DNA of 49,584 nucleotides, from contig JAKADM010000008.1 in NCBI GenBank assembly GCA_021820525.1, positions 1 through 49,584 on the forward strand. The letters run 5' to 3'. Source of the stretch: Thermoplasmata archaeon. Lineage in GTDB: Archaea; Thermoplasmatota; Thermoplasmata; Thermoplasmatales; Thermoplasmataceae. The translations under genes were made by a program, and so were the position numbers. Of this stretch, positions 1 through 7,909 are shown piece after piece. The notes beneath the pieces were generated by a model, which had not been told where the DNA came from, searched no databases, and saw only the letters and a list, made by a program, of their open reading frames with translations. Position 1 is the stretch's first letter, and each line of letters opens with the position of its first letter.

Positions 1-2
1 GT

Positions 3-122
3 GGTAATTTTATAGCATACCAGATCACTTCATTCGCGCTGGCAACTTTGGGCGCCTATTTCCTGTATAAGCGACTAAGCAGAGCAATGGTAAACGACAT
101 ACAGATAAACAGCAAAATTTGA
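3..122 (+). CDS. C-terminal end of a membrane protein (partial)
   Basis: An open frame enters from the left edge and stops with TGA at 120-122. The 39 visible residues contain one hydrophobic stretch (ITSFALATLGAYFLY) followed by a basic KRLSRAM tail, which fits a final membrane helix with a cytoplasmic end. It lies 12 nt before the next membrane-protein gene on the same strand, so the two may be co-transcribed. The family cannot be recognised from this fragment. Confidence 0.5.
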   Translation, partial: GNFIAYQITSFALATLGAYFLYKRLSRAMVNDIQINSKI

Positions 123-134
123 AAGGTGTGAAAA

Positions 135-527
135 GTGAATGAAAACGTTTTCAAATCTGTCATTTTCTACATAATCGGTGTAACATTCCTTTACGTCTCT
201 GTGTTCTTGTCTCATTATTTCAGTTACAATGGAAACTTTGTCTCAGCGTTGCCTTTAATTTTACCCATTGTTTTTGTGCTTGTTTTCTTTAGTATATCGA
301 TTCTCTTCATCTTGGACAGGAGTTACCCATGGTTTTTCAGAACTGGGATTATGAGTCTAGTTGGCGGCATAACGCTCTTTGTTTTCGGTATTATAATGTT
401 CCAGTTCAGAGTAAGCTCGGTAATATGGGCTTGTTCCCCTGGAATTGGTGTTCTGTTCATTTTAGCAGGCATAATCAGACTGATCATTCAGGGCGGTTTA
501 AGCGCATACAAGAGGACAAAAAATTAG
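135..527 (+). CDS. Small four-helix membrane protein, unknown function
   Basis: A 130-residue protein with four hydrophobic segments at about residues 8-28, 36-60, 69-91 and 98-118, and a basic tail (YKRTKN). The start is GTG at 135, preceded by a purine-rich AAAGGTG at 122-128 that could serve as ribosome binding site, which fits translation downstream of the partial gene ending at 122. No catalytic motif or known family is recognised. Decayed accessory DNA follows, so it may mark the end of an operon that lies mostly outside the window. Confidence 0.6.
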   Translation: MNENVFKSVIFYIIGVTFLYVSVFLSHYFSYNGNFVSALPLILPIVFVLVFFSISILFILDRSYPWFFRTGIMSLVGGITLFVFGIIMFQFRVSSVIWACSPGIGVLFILAGIIRLIIQGGLSAYKRTKN

Positions 528-867
528 TGGTTCCCTGGAAGCATGTACTTTGCCACAAATCCTATCAGTGGCGATCGATAGATATTGAATAAGATCGTCC
601 TTTTGTAAGATAATATAAGTAAGACAGCTGTTATTCGCTTAAAACTTCAATCAGATCCTGATATCCCTGCACTAGAGCAGATAAATGATGAAAATGCGGA
701 TACGATGGGAACTATGATGACGCCATTGAAATGAAGATCCTTGTATGCAATATCAGGGCCGGATAAAACCCATAAAAGGAGAAAATGCTGGAGAAGGAAT
801 GAAAACCGCCATAAACTGAAAAATGCGGCACAACATGTTATAATTTCAGAAAAAACTTTTATTTTTT
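528..867. other. Gene-poor stretch, probably decayed DNA
   Basis: No gene is supported here. A short open stretch at about 668-732 reads like a C-terminal tail ending in TPLK and a stop, but has no start. The 13-mer TATTCGCTTAAAA at 632-644 recurs at 1541-1553, on the other side of the VapBC pair. A T-rich tract at 857-867 leads into the VapBC operator. Confidence 0.4.
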
Positions 868-885
868 ACACACATATATGTGTGT
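868..885. promoter_or_regulatory. Perfect palindromic operator of vapBC
   Basis: ACACACATATATGTGTGT is a perfect 18-bp inverted repeat ending 7 nt before the vapB start at 893. A T-rich tract precedes it, and the central ATATAT could itself serve as a TATA element. Palindromes in this position are the usual binding sites for autorepression by VapB-VapC complexes, so binding by the downstream pair is inferred. Confidence 0.7.
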
Positions 886-892
886 GGATTAG

Positions 893-1132
893 ATGGGAAG
901 CAAAAACATATCTATCTCTGATGAGGCATACCTGAGGTTATCGGAACTGAAGTCCAGAAATGAAAGCTTTACAGACGTTATTTATAGACTTACAAACAGG
1001 ACAAATGTACTTGATTTAAAGGGTATTATAAAGGAAGCAGAGGGAAAGGCTTTAGAGAAAAATATTAGGAATTCGAGGAAACTGAGTAAGGAGAGGATAG
1101 ATAGAATTGCAGCGGAGTTAAATGGATTATGA
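893..1132 (+). CDS. vapB: VapB-family antitoxin
   Basis: A 79-residue protein resembling the archaeal VapB antitoxin family formerly called DUF217/UPF0330. The N-terminus (KNISISDEAYLRLSELK, then SFTDVIYRL) matches that family's DNA-binding part. The charged C-terminal half (residues 45-79) is the expected toxin-binding tail. The gene overlaps vapC by four bases (ATGA at 1129-1132), typical of translational coupling. The palindrome at 868-885 is its likely operator. Its role is to neutralise the VapC nuclease and repress the pair. Confidence 0.85.
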   Translation: MGSKNISISDEAYLRLSELKSRNESFTDVIYRLTNRTNVLDLKGIIKEAEGKALEKNIRNSRKLSKERIDRIAAELNGL

Positions 1133-1521
1133 TAGCAGACACTTCATTCCTCATAGACATAATGAAATCTAATGAAGAGGCGATTAAGAAAGCAGAGGAA
1201 ATTGAAAAAAACGGAAATACCATCGCAGTTACCTCCATCTCAATTTTTGAATTCTTTGTGGGAGTGGCCCTTAGCATAAAACAGGAACAGGAAAGAAACA
1301 AGATAACTCGAATACTTAAGGGTCTCTCAATAATAAGTTTTGATGATGATTCTGCAAGAGAAGCGGGAAGGATATTTGCCCAAAAGAGAATGAATGGATT
1401 GCCAATCGATCCAGAAGACTCCATGATTGCAGGTATCTGCGCAAGAAAAAATGAGGTTCTGATTACACGTAACATAAAGCATTTCAATGGTATAGATGGT
1501 GTGAGAATAGACAGTTATTGA
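1129..1521 (+). CDS. vapC: VapC toxin, PIN-domain ribonuclease
   Basis: A 130-residue PIN-domain protein of normal length. The acidic metal-binding residues are present: Asp4 in IADTSFLID, Glu in SIFEFF near residue 41, and the Asp pair in PIDPEDSMIAG. The closing strand ITRNIKHF is also conserved. VapC proteins are Mg2+-dependent endoribonucleases that usually cut tRNA or rRNA; the target here is unknown. All expected catalytic positions are intact, so this is the only functional-looking toxin among the three PIN genes in the first 4 kb. Confidence 0.88.
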   Translation: MIADTSFLIDIMKSNEEAIKKAEEIEKNGNTIAVTSISIFEFFVGVALSIKQEQERNKITRILKGLSIISFDDDSAREAGRIFAQKRMNGLPIDPEDSMIAGICARKNEVLITRNIKHFNGIDGVRIDSY

Positions 1522-1540
1522 AGATGTAAATGTCGATCTC

Positions 1541-1553
1541 TATTCGCTTAAAA
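1541..1553. repeat. 13-bp direct repeat flanking vapBC
   Basis: TATTCGCTTAAAA occurs exactly at 632-644 and 1541-1553, and the following bases are partly similar, so the match extends imperfectly to about 26 bp. The copies bracket the VapBC pair. They could reflect insertion of the pair or an old duplication of DNA downstream of a vapC gene. Confidence 0.5.
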
Positions 1554-1677
1554 TCTTAAGCAAATCTCACCCCCATGAGAATAAATTTACACTTCGATTG
1601 AAGAAATGATTAATTCGGCTAACCTTTTGTACCTCCATATGTACAAGCCCAGAATATCGGTATCAGTGGAATAACAT

Positions 1678-1923
1678 GTGGTGAATAATGCAAAGTTGGA
1701 GCCATCTAGAAGAGGCAGAACACTGAGCGGTTATATGGAGGGATCCTTTCGTTCTTTGTTTCCGGCAGAGATTATTGAAAGTCTGTGCCTTGAGCTGAGT
1801 TTTGGATTCGAATATCTAAGCAGGGAGGAAGTAGAGATGGACAGGCCTGACCTTGCAGGAAAGGTATCTTCCGAGACAGAAATAAGGGAAATGAGAAATG
1901 AAGGGGCTTTGCGCATATCTTGA
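1678..1923 (+). pseudogene. Antitoxin-like ORF of a second, broken toxin-antitoxin pair
   Basis: An 81-codon frame from GTG at 1678. The C-terminal part (SREEVEMDRPDLAGK, then ETEIREMRNEG) is strongly charged like an antitoxin tail. It overlaps by 26 nt a frame that begins like a PIN toxin, the arrangement expected for a toxin-antitoxin pair. The DNA-binding family is not recognised and the N-terminus may be damaged. The role comes from context, not from a clear motif. Confidence 0.4.
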
Positions 1924-1990
1924 TGCCAGCATTCTGACCAAACGGTACTTCAAGGAAGAGAACAGCGACACAGCATACAGCTACTTCCAT
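1898..1990 (+). pseudogene. Truncated PIN-domain toxin (N-terminal 30 residues only)
   Basis: The frame starts MKGLCAYLDASILTKRYF and continues to TAYSYF, a clear PIN-toxin N-terminus with its first catalytic Asp. After about position 1990 the frame stays open to 2308 but no longer resembles a PIN domain, and the other three acidic residues are missing. The break probably marks a recombination or insertion point, since transposase and methyltransferase remnants follow on the other strand. Confidence 0.65.
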
Positions 1991-2175
1991 CCTGTCCAGC
2001 GTGAAGATGGGGTTATCGGCCCTCATGAAGTGGGATTTCCGGTCCGGAATTTTCCACAGCCAGTTTGTAAATGGATAGAGGAGTTCACTGTTGTGTGGAT
2101 ATTTTCCTTCACCGCCCGGGAAAAAAGATCCCTTGCGAGACGATACGAACCTGATCGCTTCAGCTTCTGCTGCCC

Positions 2176-2322
2176 TCACACTGTAGCCGTGAACAACCCG
2201 TATCTTCGTCCCGAGTCCTGCAGAACGGACACACTGCTGAAGCCGGCTTTCCTGAGAATATCCTCAAATTCTCCGATTGAGAATTTGTACGAATTCTCGG
2301 TGTGGTGAAGTCTCTTCTCTCT
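2176..2322 (-). pseudogene. C-terminal fragment of an EgtD-like methyltransferase
   Basis: The last 48 codons of a reverse-strand frame contain HTENSYKFSIGEFEDIL followed by KAGF and end in YGLFTATV. The HTENSYK motif followed by a helix and AGF is characteristic of the C-terminal part of EgtD-type histidine N-alpha-methyltransferases. The SAM-binding part is absent. Upstream in the same frame lies a transposase tail, so this is a fusion of two unrelated remnants rather than a working enzyme. The EgtD match rests on one motif. Confidence 0.5.
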
Positions 2323-2622
2323 AACTGCTCTCGATCCTCCTGACACTTTCCTGTACGCCACAATTGGCCTTACCGATCTCTCTGTCCTGTTGTTTGTTGA
2401 TTCAAAAGACCGATCAATTACAAACCTGAAGAGATCATCCCACTTTTTCTTGGGAATGTTTCTCACAAAACCTTTGCATTTCATCGATTCATAGGGCACA
2501 TCAATCTGCATGAATTCGTCATGAAATGTTTGCATCTCTGTTTCTGTTACTGATGCTGAATCTCTGTAAAGCGTGTTCTTTTCCCTGTCCTCCATATCCA
2601 TACCATCATGTTTACCCCGCAC
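2323..2622 (-). pseudogene. IS66-like transposase C-terminal fragment
   Basis: About 100 codons containing STNNRTERSVRPIVAYRKVS and GGSR. This NN-x-AER-x-LRP-x-RK-x-SGG pattern, with its catalytic Glu, is the C-terminal signature of IS66-type DDE transposases. The N-terminal domains and most of the catalytic core are missing, and the end runs into an unrelated methyltransferase tail. It is a dead remnant of an insertion sequence; no terminal inverted repeats could be assigned. Confidence 0.7.
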
Positions 2623-3123
2623 TTACTCCATAATATAATTTGATCCTGTTCTTATTAACTAAAGGGATTCAGCATCTCCTAAGAATACTCACATTTACCA
2701 GTTCTCTCCATTCAACAGCATGATGTTTTGTCAGTGTAACTGGATTCTGATATCCTTATCCTTCTTACAATGGATAGGTATGCCGGTCCCAGATGTTTTG
2801 AAGGCAGATGGATTATATTCATAATCTCATCTTCCTTTACCGTCATTTCAAATATGTCATTCACTATGCCTGATACTCTAGTTGCAGGAAGCCTCTCTGC
2901 AGTTTTCCTTTCAGCGATGAAAGGCATAGACCTCAGGGAAAGTGATGCATTGGGCTGTGCATCCTGTATCTCCGGTTTAACCATTTTTCTGCACTCAGGC
3001 CATTGGAGTGTATTCCTATCAGTGTTTTCCTGTCAATTCTATCGGATTTAGGGGGCGTTTTCATTGCCTATAGTTTTTGGTATAAAGGTAGAAAATCTTA
3101 TGCCAATATACCATTTAATTTTG
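2623..3123. other. Gene-poor stretch between mobile-element and toxin remnants
   Basis: Frames of about 90 codons exist on both strands (2712-2984 minus, 2770-3051 plus), but neither resembles a known protein and each overlaps the other. The sequence is probably decayed DNA. Confidence 0.35.
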
Positions 3124-3354
3124 TATGAAAATGAAAACCAGCATATCCATAGATAAGCAGATCTGGATGGAACTCAAGGATCTCGCATTACATCTGGCCA
3201 TGACATAGGCTTTATCCTAGAGGACGCTATTGAAAACTAACCGTGTTTAAACTCAGGCAAATTACTGATGAAATTTGCAAAATATGATAAATCTGAACTT
3301 GATTTTGAGCCGATTAAACCAGAGGGCAATGTGTCTGACCTGATAAGGGCATGA
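3124..3354 (+). pseudogene. Decayed ribbon-helix-helix antitoxin
   Basis: The frame starts MKMKTSISIDKQIWMELKDL, a typical ribbon-helix-helix beta strand and first helix. It reaches a stop after HLAMT, and the sequence continues in another frame as HDIGFILEDAIEN, the expected second helix. A further frame at 3268-3354 (MKFAKYDKSELDFEPI, ending SDLIRA) completes an antitoxin-like tail. Its stop at 3352-3354 overlaps an ATG at 3351, the ATGA arrangement of toxin-antitoxin pairs. At least one indel has broken the gene. Confidence 0.6.
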
Positions 3355-3809
3355 GGGGTAACAGAGAAAGTAGCATATCAGGACAGCAGGGTCCTTGTAA
3401 AAAGGTATATCTATGAAACTGGCTCTGAATTTATTCGCGCACAATACAATGAAGCTTATCTGGGAAATGTTATGCTTTATTTCAATATCTGTAAGATGGG
3501 AGAGGTTACTGGAGTGTTTGGCAGGGCACATCGGCAGAAAAGAATTACAGGAGAAGGGCTGGATGAAGTTACAGGCAAATTTTCTAATGAGACTTCAAGG
3601 ATCAAGAAGATAGGAAGAATAAAGATAATCACCTTATCAGAAGGCATAATGGAAAAAAGCTGGGATGTTGTGATAAAAACCATATCTATATTGCCAGTGC
3701 CTTACATATTACAATGGCTATTGAAGCTGGATGCAACGAATTTTACGCTGGAGATTAAGAACTTCATAAATTGGCATTCTCTTCAGGCTTAAATTCTATC
3801 TATTTGTAA
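3351..3809 (+). pseudogene. Decayed PIN-domain toxin partner
   Basis: From ATG 3351 one indel near 3370 leads into YQDSRVLVKRYIYETGSEF, a PIN N-terminus with its catalytic Asp. The frame runs to about 3680, where a second shift is needed to recover HIYIASALHITMAIEAGCNE, the third PIN motif region. A nonsense codon then interrupts AGD-ELHKLAF at about 3754, and the coding trace ends at 3809. Two frame changes and one stop make this a pseudogene of the same toxin class as the truncated copy at 1898. Confidence 0.7.
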
Positions 3810-4004
3810 TGATCATCAGAGCCTGAAAATAAACAATCTTACTTTAATCCCGGTTTACTTTACACTATTCTTTGAGGATTTTGATCAAACCATGACTGGC
3901 ATATTCTACGTACTATGATTCCATATCTAGGCTCATCTGATGACCTGACCATTAGCATTAATCTTGATACCATGTATACATATTCAATCCATAAGAATAA
4001 GATT

Positions 4005-4292
4005 TTAAAAGTTAAGAATCTTATATATCAAAAGCAGGGCAGATATTCCGAACAGATTTATTATGAGAAGGGGGATAGCAAGAACTGAACCATATTGGAG
4101 CGAAAAATAGTAGTAAAAAAATATTGAAACCAAATCTTGAACGATAAAAATTGAACCAAGCATAATAATGTACGAGAATGCTTTTCTCCTTATCTTCAAA
4201 TTTTCAGATATGAATATGGATGTTATGGCCATTGAAAAAACCAGTTCAATCAATAAAATTGAAATATTTACCCACCAGTAAAAACCACTCAT
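4005..4292 (-). CDS. Small membrane protein paired with an HTH regulator
   Basis: A 95-residue protein with three hydrophobic segments (about 7-29, 39-60 and 70-92) and a basic loop (ENLKIRRKAF) after the first. Its start overlaps the end of the upstream HTH gene by four bases, so the two are translationally coupled. No enzymatic motif is visible. The pairing suggests a membrane partner that senses a signal for, or sequesters, the regulator; this is inferred from gene order only. Confidence 0.7.
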   Translation of the reverse strand: MSGFYWWVNISILLIELVFSMAITSIFISENLKIRRKAFSYIIMLGSIFIVQDLVSIFFYYYFSLQYGSVLAIPLLIINLFGISALLLIYKILNF

Positions 4293-4585
4293 TTAACAAC
4301 ACCTTTCCTTTTTAAAAACTCCTCTATAAGATCAAATTCATCCTCTATTCTTGGTGATAGAAAATATACCTTTCCATAGCCGTTCCCCTGCTGTACAATT
4401 AATTCATTTTCAAGCAACACCTTGACGTGATGTTCAACTGTTCTGTAGTTGACTGAAAGAACCTCAGAAATTCTGTGGGCATTTGATGGATTTTCCTTTA
4501 AAATTTTCAATATGGAGAGCCTCATGGGGCCACCTCTCGTTGCACCAAGTACGTACCATAGAAGCCTCTCCATATTTCTGTCCAA
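4289..4585 (-). CDS. ArsR-like winged-helix transcription regulator
   Basis: A 98-residue protein with a winged helix-turn-helix: GPMRLSILKILKENPSNAHR, then ISEVLSVNYRTVEHHVKVLLE as recognition helix, and a wing GNGYGKVYFLSPR. No ArsR metal-binding cysteine pattern is present, so it probably senses something other than a metal or acts with a partner. A membrane protein overlaps its 3' end. Upstream lies an exported-protein gene on the same strand, a possible target. Confidence 0.8.
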   Translation of the reverse strand: MDRNMERLLWYVLGATRGGPMRLSILKILKENPSNAHRISEVLSVNYRTVEHHVKVLLENELIVQQGNGYGKVYFLSPRIEDEFDLIEEFLKRKGVVK

Positions 4586-4638
4586 TTTTCTATCCGTTTA
4601 TGGATATTAAAAAAAATATTAATTAATTCTTCTATGGT

Positions 4639-5634
4639 TCACACCTTGTTTAGATTTCCAATCGCAGTGTTGTCAAAGTTCTCATACACAATCTCGTACT
4701 GGAACATTCCGGTCTTTTCATTGAATCCGAAGTTGTAATATTTCAGTGTGTATGTTACATTTATGTACTGGAACTTGGAGAGATTGGATGAACTCTGTAC
4801 TACAAATTGAACGGTTGCGCTGACTGTTGCAACATTACCGCTGACATTTACCACAGGAGGAGATTCTGTATAGAACCATACTGCATTCCACAGGCCGAAG
4901 AATTTTGTCCAGGTCATGTTTATTGCTGCAGTTCCATTATACACTCCCTTGAGTGGTCCGGCTGCCCAGTTAAGGGTTGCATTGGATGCATACTGATTCA
5001 TTACAGTGGATATGTTTTCAATTGCAATGTTGTTCCAGTGGCTGAATGCAAGCTGCAGAGCATCATTGTATAAGGCATTGTTCTGATTCACACTGACAAA
5101 GCCGGCTGCTGTTATCTTCCATACCTCATTCTGTATCAGGTATCCTCCATTCTGGTTCGAAGATGTTTTTGTATACGTAAGTTCGTAGGAGATGTTCAGG
5201 AACTGGGCCTGTAATGGATCGGAGGTTGGTGTGAGGACAAACTGGTTCTGTGAAGTAACCATTGCACCTGAACTGTTTACACTGACAGTGGGTGGGGATA
5301 TGGTATAAAACCATACAGCTCCCCACAGGTTGAAGAATTTATTCCATGTTGCCGTTATGTTTGAAACTCCACTGTATGTGCCTGAAAGTGGACCGCCTAT
5401 CCAGTGCAGTTCAGCATTGGGTGCATACTGTGTCTGCAGGAGGGATGCATTCTCTATGGATATGTCGTTCCAGTGGGAAAAGGCATCTCCCAGAACAACA
5501 GAATCCTGCTGGTTGTTTATCTTTGTGCTGGCACTTCCATATATGGAATAGGTATAGGCAAAGGCTCCCGCGAAAATAATCATCAGGATCCCTGCCACTG
5601 CTGCAATAATTTTGATCTTATCCATTTTGATCAA
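4639..5634 (-). CDS. Exported protein with two NTF2/SnoaL-like repeats
   Basis: A 331-residue protein. Residues 8-27 form a membrane anchor or signal segment (IIAAVAGILMIIFAGAFAYT). The rest is two copies of a domain of about 140 residues, at roughly 50-175 and 188-325. Both share AFSHWN, then NxxYAxNAxLxW, GPLxGxY, a WxKFFxLWxAVWFYT block with SPPxV, and a closing beta region. This resembles the cone-shaped NTF2/SnoaL fold. Many NxS/T sites suggest the extracellular face. It may bind a small molecule outside the cell; no catalytic residue is evident. Confidence 0.7.
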   Translation of the reverse strand: MIKMDKIKIIAAVAGILMIIFAGAFAYTYSIYGSASTKINNQQDSVVLGDAFSHWNDISIENASLLQTQYAPNAELHWIGGPLSGTYSGVSNITATWNKFFNLWGAVWFYTISPPTVSVNSSGAMVTSQNQFVLTPTSDPLQAQFLNISYELTYTKTSSNQNGGYLIQNEVWKITAAGFVSVNQNNALYNDALQLAFSHWNNIAIENISTVMNQYASNATLNWAAGPLKGVYNGTAAINMTWTKFFGLWNAVWFYTESPPVVNVSGNVATVSATVQFVVQSSSNLSKFQYINVTYTLKYYNFGFNEKTGMFQYEIVYENFDNTAIGNLNKV

Positions 5635-5710
5635 TAGAAGGATTAAATTAAAAATAAATAGGAATTTTCATACTTAATTGAAAAATATATGCAAATCTAT
5701 TGCAAAAAAA

Positions 5711-7165
5711 TTAGTTGGTAAACATCTGGTAGTTTGGTGGTTCTGATACAACCCTGATGTCATGAGGATGGCTTTCCCTCAGACCGCTGTTTGTTATCTT
5801 TATGAACTGGGTCTTTGTTCTCAATTCCTTAATATTTCTGCAGCCTGCATAGCCCATACCTGCCCTTATTCCTCCGCTGAGCTGATATATGACCTCATCA
5901 ACCTTTCCTCTGTAGGGCACTGCACCTTCCACACCCTCAGCAACAAATTTGCTTCCGCTGAACTTCCCATATCTGTCAGAACCCTTTGAGAGTGCACCTA
6001 TGGAACCCATGCCTCTGTATGTTTTGTATTTCCTTCCATTAATGATCATCTCTGATCCCGGGCTTTCATCGGTTCCGGCGAGGAGTGAACCAAGCATGAC
6101 AGACTCAGCTCCTGCTGCAATTGCCTTCACAATATCTCCTGAGAATCTTATTCCACCATCCGCGATTATGGGTACATCATGTTCCATTGCGTAATCTGCT
6201 GCGTCAGATATGGCAGTTATCTGGGGAACTCCAATTCCTGCCACAACCCTTGTTGTACATATGGACCCAGGGCCGATTCCAACCTTAAGGCCGTCAATAT
6301 CGCAAGCAATCAGGTCTTCAGCGGCCTGTCTTGTGGCAATGTTTCCCACAACAATATCCACATCTATCTCCTTTCTCATTTTTTTGAGGGCAGAAATAAT
6401 ATTGTCGTTGTGGGCATGGGCTGTATCAATAACAATAACATCCGCACCTTCCTTTACCATTAAATGGGCTCTGTCAATATCAAATGGCCCAACTGCTGCA
6501 CCAACCATAAGCTGTCCATCCTCATCCCTTGTGGCATGGGGAAACCTTTGTCTTGTTACAATGTCCTTTGAGGTTATGAGACCGACAACTTTTCCATTTT
6601 CATCTACCAGTGGCAGTTTCTCAATCCTGTTCTCATAAAGTATCCTTCTGGCCTCATCCGGGCTTATGTTATCCCTGGCAAATACAACATCCTTTGTCAT
6701 TATGTCATATATCTTTTCCTTCTTTTCATCTGCAAACTCTATGTCCCTTTTTGTGACGATACCCACAAGTTTTTCTCCCCTGACAACAGGAAAACCAGCA
6801 ATATTCTTTTCTTCCATTATGCTTCTTGCCACATTCACAGGCGTATCAGGATCAATGGTATGCACATTTCTAATTATGAGGGATTCCTCTCTCTTGACCT
6901 TCCTCACCATGGCAGCTTCTTCGTTTCTGGACATATTCCTGTGGATTATCCCTATTCCCCCTGTTCTGGACATTCCAACGGCCATCTGCCATTCAGTTAC
7001 CGTATCCATTGGAGAACTGGAAATGGGAACATTCAGATTTATGTGTCTTGAAAATCTGCTTTTTATATCAGTTTCTCTGGGCTCAATCGGGGATCTGCTC
7101 GGCAAAACAAGAACATCATCGAAGGTAAGCCCCTCCTTAACCCTGCTTAACTTATCTGCAAACAT
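5711..7165 (-). CDS. guaB: Inosine-5'-monophosphate dehydrogenase
   Basis: IMP dehydrogenase oxidises IMP to XMP with NAD+, the committed step of GMP synthesis. The protein starts [20 protein letters not shown] and runs 484 residues, normal for the family. Two CBS domains are inserted at about residues 75-200. The catalytic loop [10 protein letters not shown] carries the active-site Cys, followed by the phosphate-binding IADGGI region and the GMGSIGAL and EGVEG segments. The frame is open further upstream, but the extra 21 codons do not resemble the family, so ATG 7165 is chosen. A GMP synthase ATP-PPase subunit lies 12 kb away. Confidence 0.95.
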   Translation of the reverse strand: MFADKLSRVKEGLTFDDVLVLPSRSPIEPRETDIKSRFSRHINLNVPISSSPMDTVTEWQMAVGMSRTGGIGIIHRNMSRNEEAAMVRKVKREESLIIRNVHTIDPDTPVNVARSIMEEKNIAGFPVVRGEKLVGIVTKRDIEFADEKKEKIYDIMTKDVVFARDNISPDEARRILYENRIEKLPLVDENGKVVGLITSKDIVTRQRFPHATRDEDGQLMVGAAVGPFDIDRAHLMVKEGADVIVIDTAHAHNDNIISALKKMRKEIDVDIVVGNIATRQAAEDLIACDIDGLKVGIGPGSICTTRVVAGIGVPQITAISDAADYAMEHDVPIIADGGIRFSGDIVKAIAAGAESVMLGSLLAGTDESPGSEMIINGRKYKTYRGMGSIGALSKGSDRYGKFSGSKFVAEGVEGAVPYRGKVDEVIYQLSGGIRAGMGYAGCRNIKELRTKTQFIKITNSGLRESHPHDIRVVSEPPNYQMFTN

Positions 7166-7177
7166 GAATTGTAAGAG

Positions 7178-7197
7178 TATATAAGTACATAAATTTT
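7178..7197 (-). promoter_or_regulatory. AT-rich TATA region of guaB
   Basis: On the minus strand AAAAATTTATG (centre about 7192) lies about 27 nt before ATG 7165, the spacing expected for a leaderless archaeal transcript. A second TATA-like run (TTATATA, 7178-7184) lies closer. Confidence 0.45.
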
Positions 7198-7317
7198 TCA
7201 TATGTCTTGAATTGCAGACTTTTTTCATACTCTAACTAATCTACTTCATCCGTTAATTTTATGGAAAACTGAGTCGGTCCAGCAAGGGAAAATTTAAATC
7301 GAAATATTGCCCCAGTG

Positions 7318-7381
7318 AAGGATGCATTTCCGCAGATCATCCTTAACTAAACTGGTTATGCATTTCTACTATCCGGTTTAG
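7318..7381. ncRNA. Tandem hairpins, candidate structured RNA
   Basis: Two adjacent inverted repeats lie in a non-coding gap. Hairpin 1 pairs AAGGATG (7318-7324) with CATCCTT (7338-7344). Hairpin 2 pairs CTAAACTGG (7347-7355) with CCGGTTTAG (7373-7381), eight Watson-Crick pairs and one G-U pair. Both contain ATGCATTTC (7322-7330 and 7358-7366), spaced 36 nt apart. A TATA-like AATTTAAATC at 7291-7300 lies about 25 nt before the first stem if read on the plus strand. No known RNA family is recognised; a protein-binding site or small RNA are alternatives. Confidence 0.35.
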
Positions 7382-7527
7382 AATACATAATAATCTGGCC
7401 ACAGCATCTTTCCTCCTTCCTGTAGAATTCTGAAATTTCTTAAATCCCTTTAGTTACAATTTTCTGTAAAGGAAGATCAGGTAAATTTTCACTGTAAACA
7501 CATCCAGCCTTACTATCTCAAATTTCA

Positions 7528-7853
7528 TCATGACGATTCAGGAGCCTTTCTAACGTGTTCCATTTCAATTCCCACTTTACTGCACTCCATGATTAGGGCG
7601 AATTCCAGACTTCCTGTATAAAGCAGATCAGAGTTTGGCATTTCCTGTGTGATTTTGCAAGCTCTTGTATCCCATTCGCCTCTTTCATTAAAACTGCCAG
7701 TGCGTTGCAAAATATCATTTCTTCATAAAGACTGGCAAACAACCATATGTTATTCCCGATCTCATATCTTATTCTGTATAGTTTACATTCATTATCACGA
7801 TCATCTTGAAGTTTGCTGTAATATTCAAAGTAATTGAGGATGGAATCAACCAT
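7528..7853 (-). pseudogene. Small gene apparently split by a frameshift
   Basis: From ATG 7853 the frame reads MVDSILNYFEYYSKLQDDRD and on through FASLYEEMIFCNALAVLMKE, then stops at 7593. The adjacent frame is open across the region near 7660 and continues with NSDLLYTGSLEFALIMEC and KVGIEMEHVRK to 7528. A single frame change near 7660-7690 would give one protein of about 108 residues. The family is not recognised. It could instead be an 86-residue gene with a fortuitous second frame. Confidence 0.35.
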
Positions 7854-7909
7854 ATGTGATTTCCAGCCAGAAACAGTATTTTAAAAAAACTGATTTCCTA
7901 TTTTTTCAC

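Noticed and set aside
1065-1487. 140-codon minus-strand frame opposite vapC
   Set aside because: It covers the intact VapC toxin gene, whose catalytic residues are conserved, so the antisense frame is a shadow.
2712-3051. Opposing 90-codon frames in the decayed left region
   Set aside because: Neither has a recognisable family, and they overlap each other on opposite strands, so neither can be preferred.
6210-7184. Long plus-strand frames (142 and 172 codons) opposite guaB
   Set aside because: Both lie inside the conserved IMP dehydrogenase gene on the opposite strand and show Ser/Thr/Phe-rich shadow composition.
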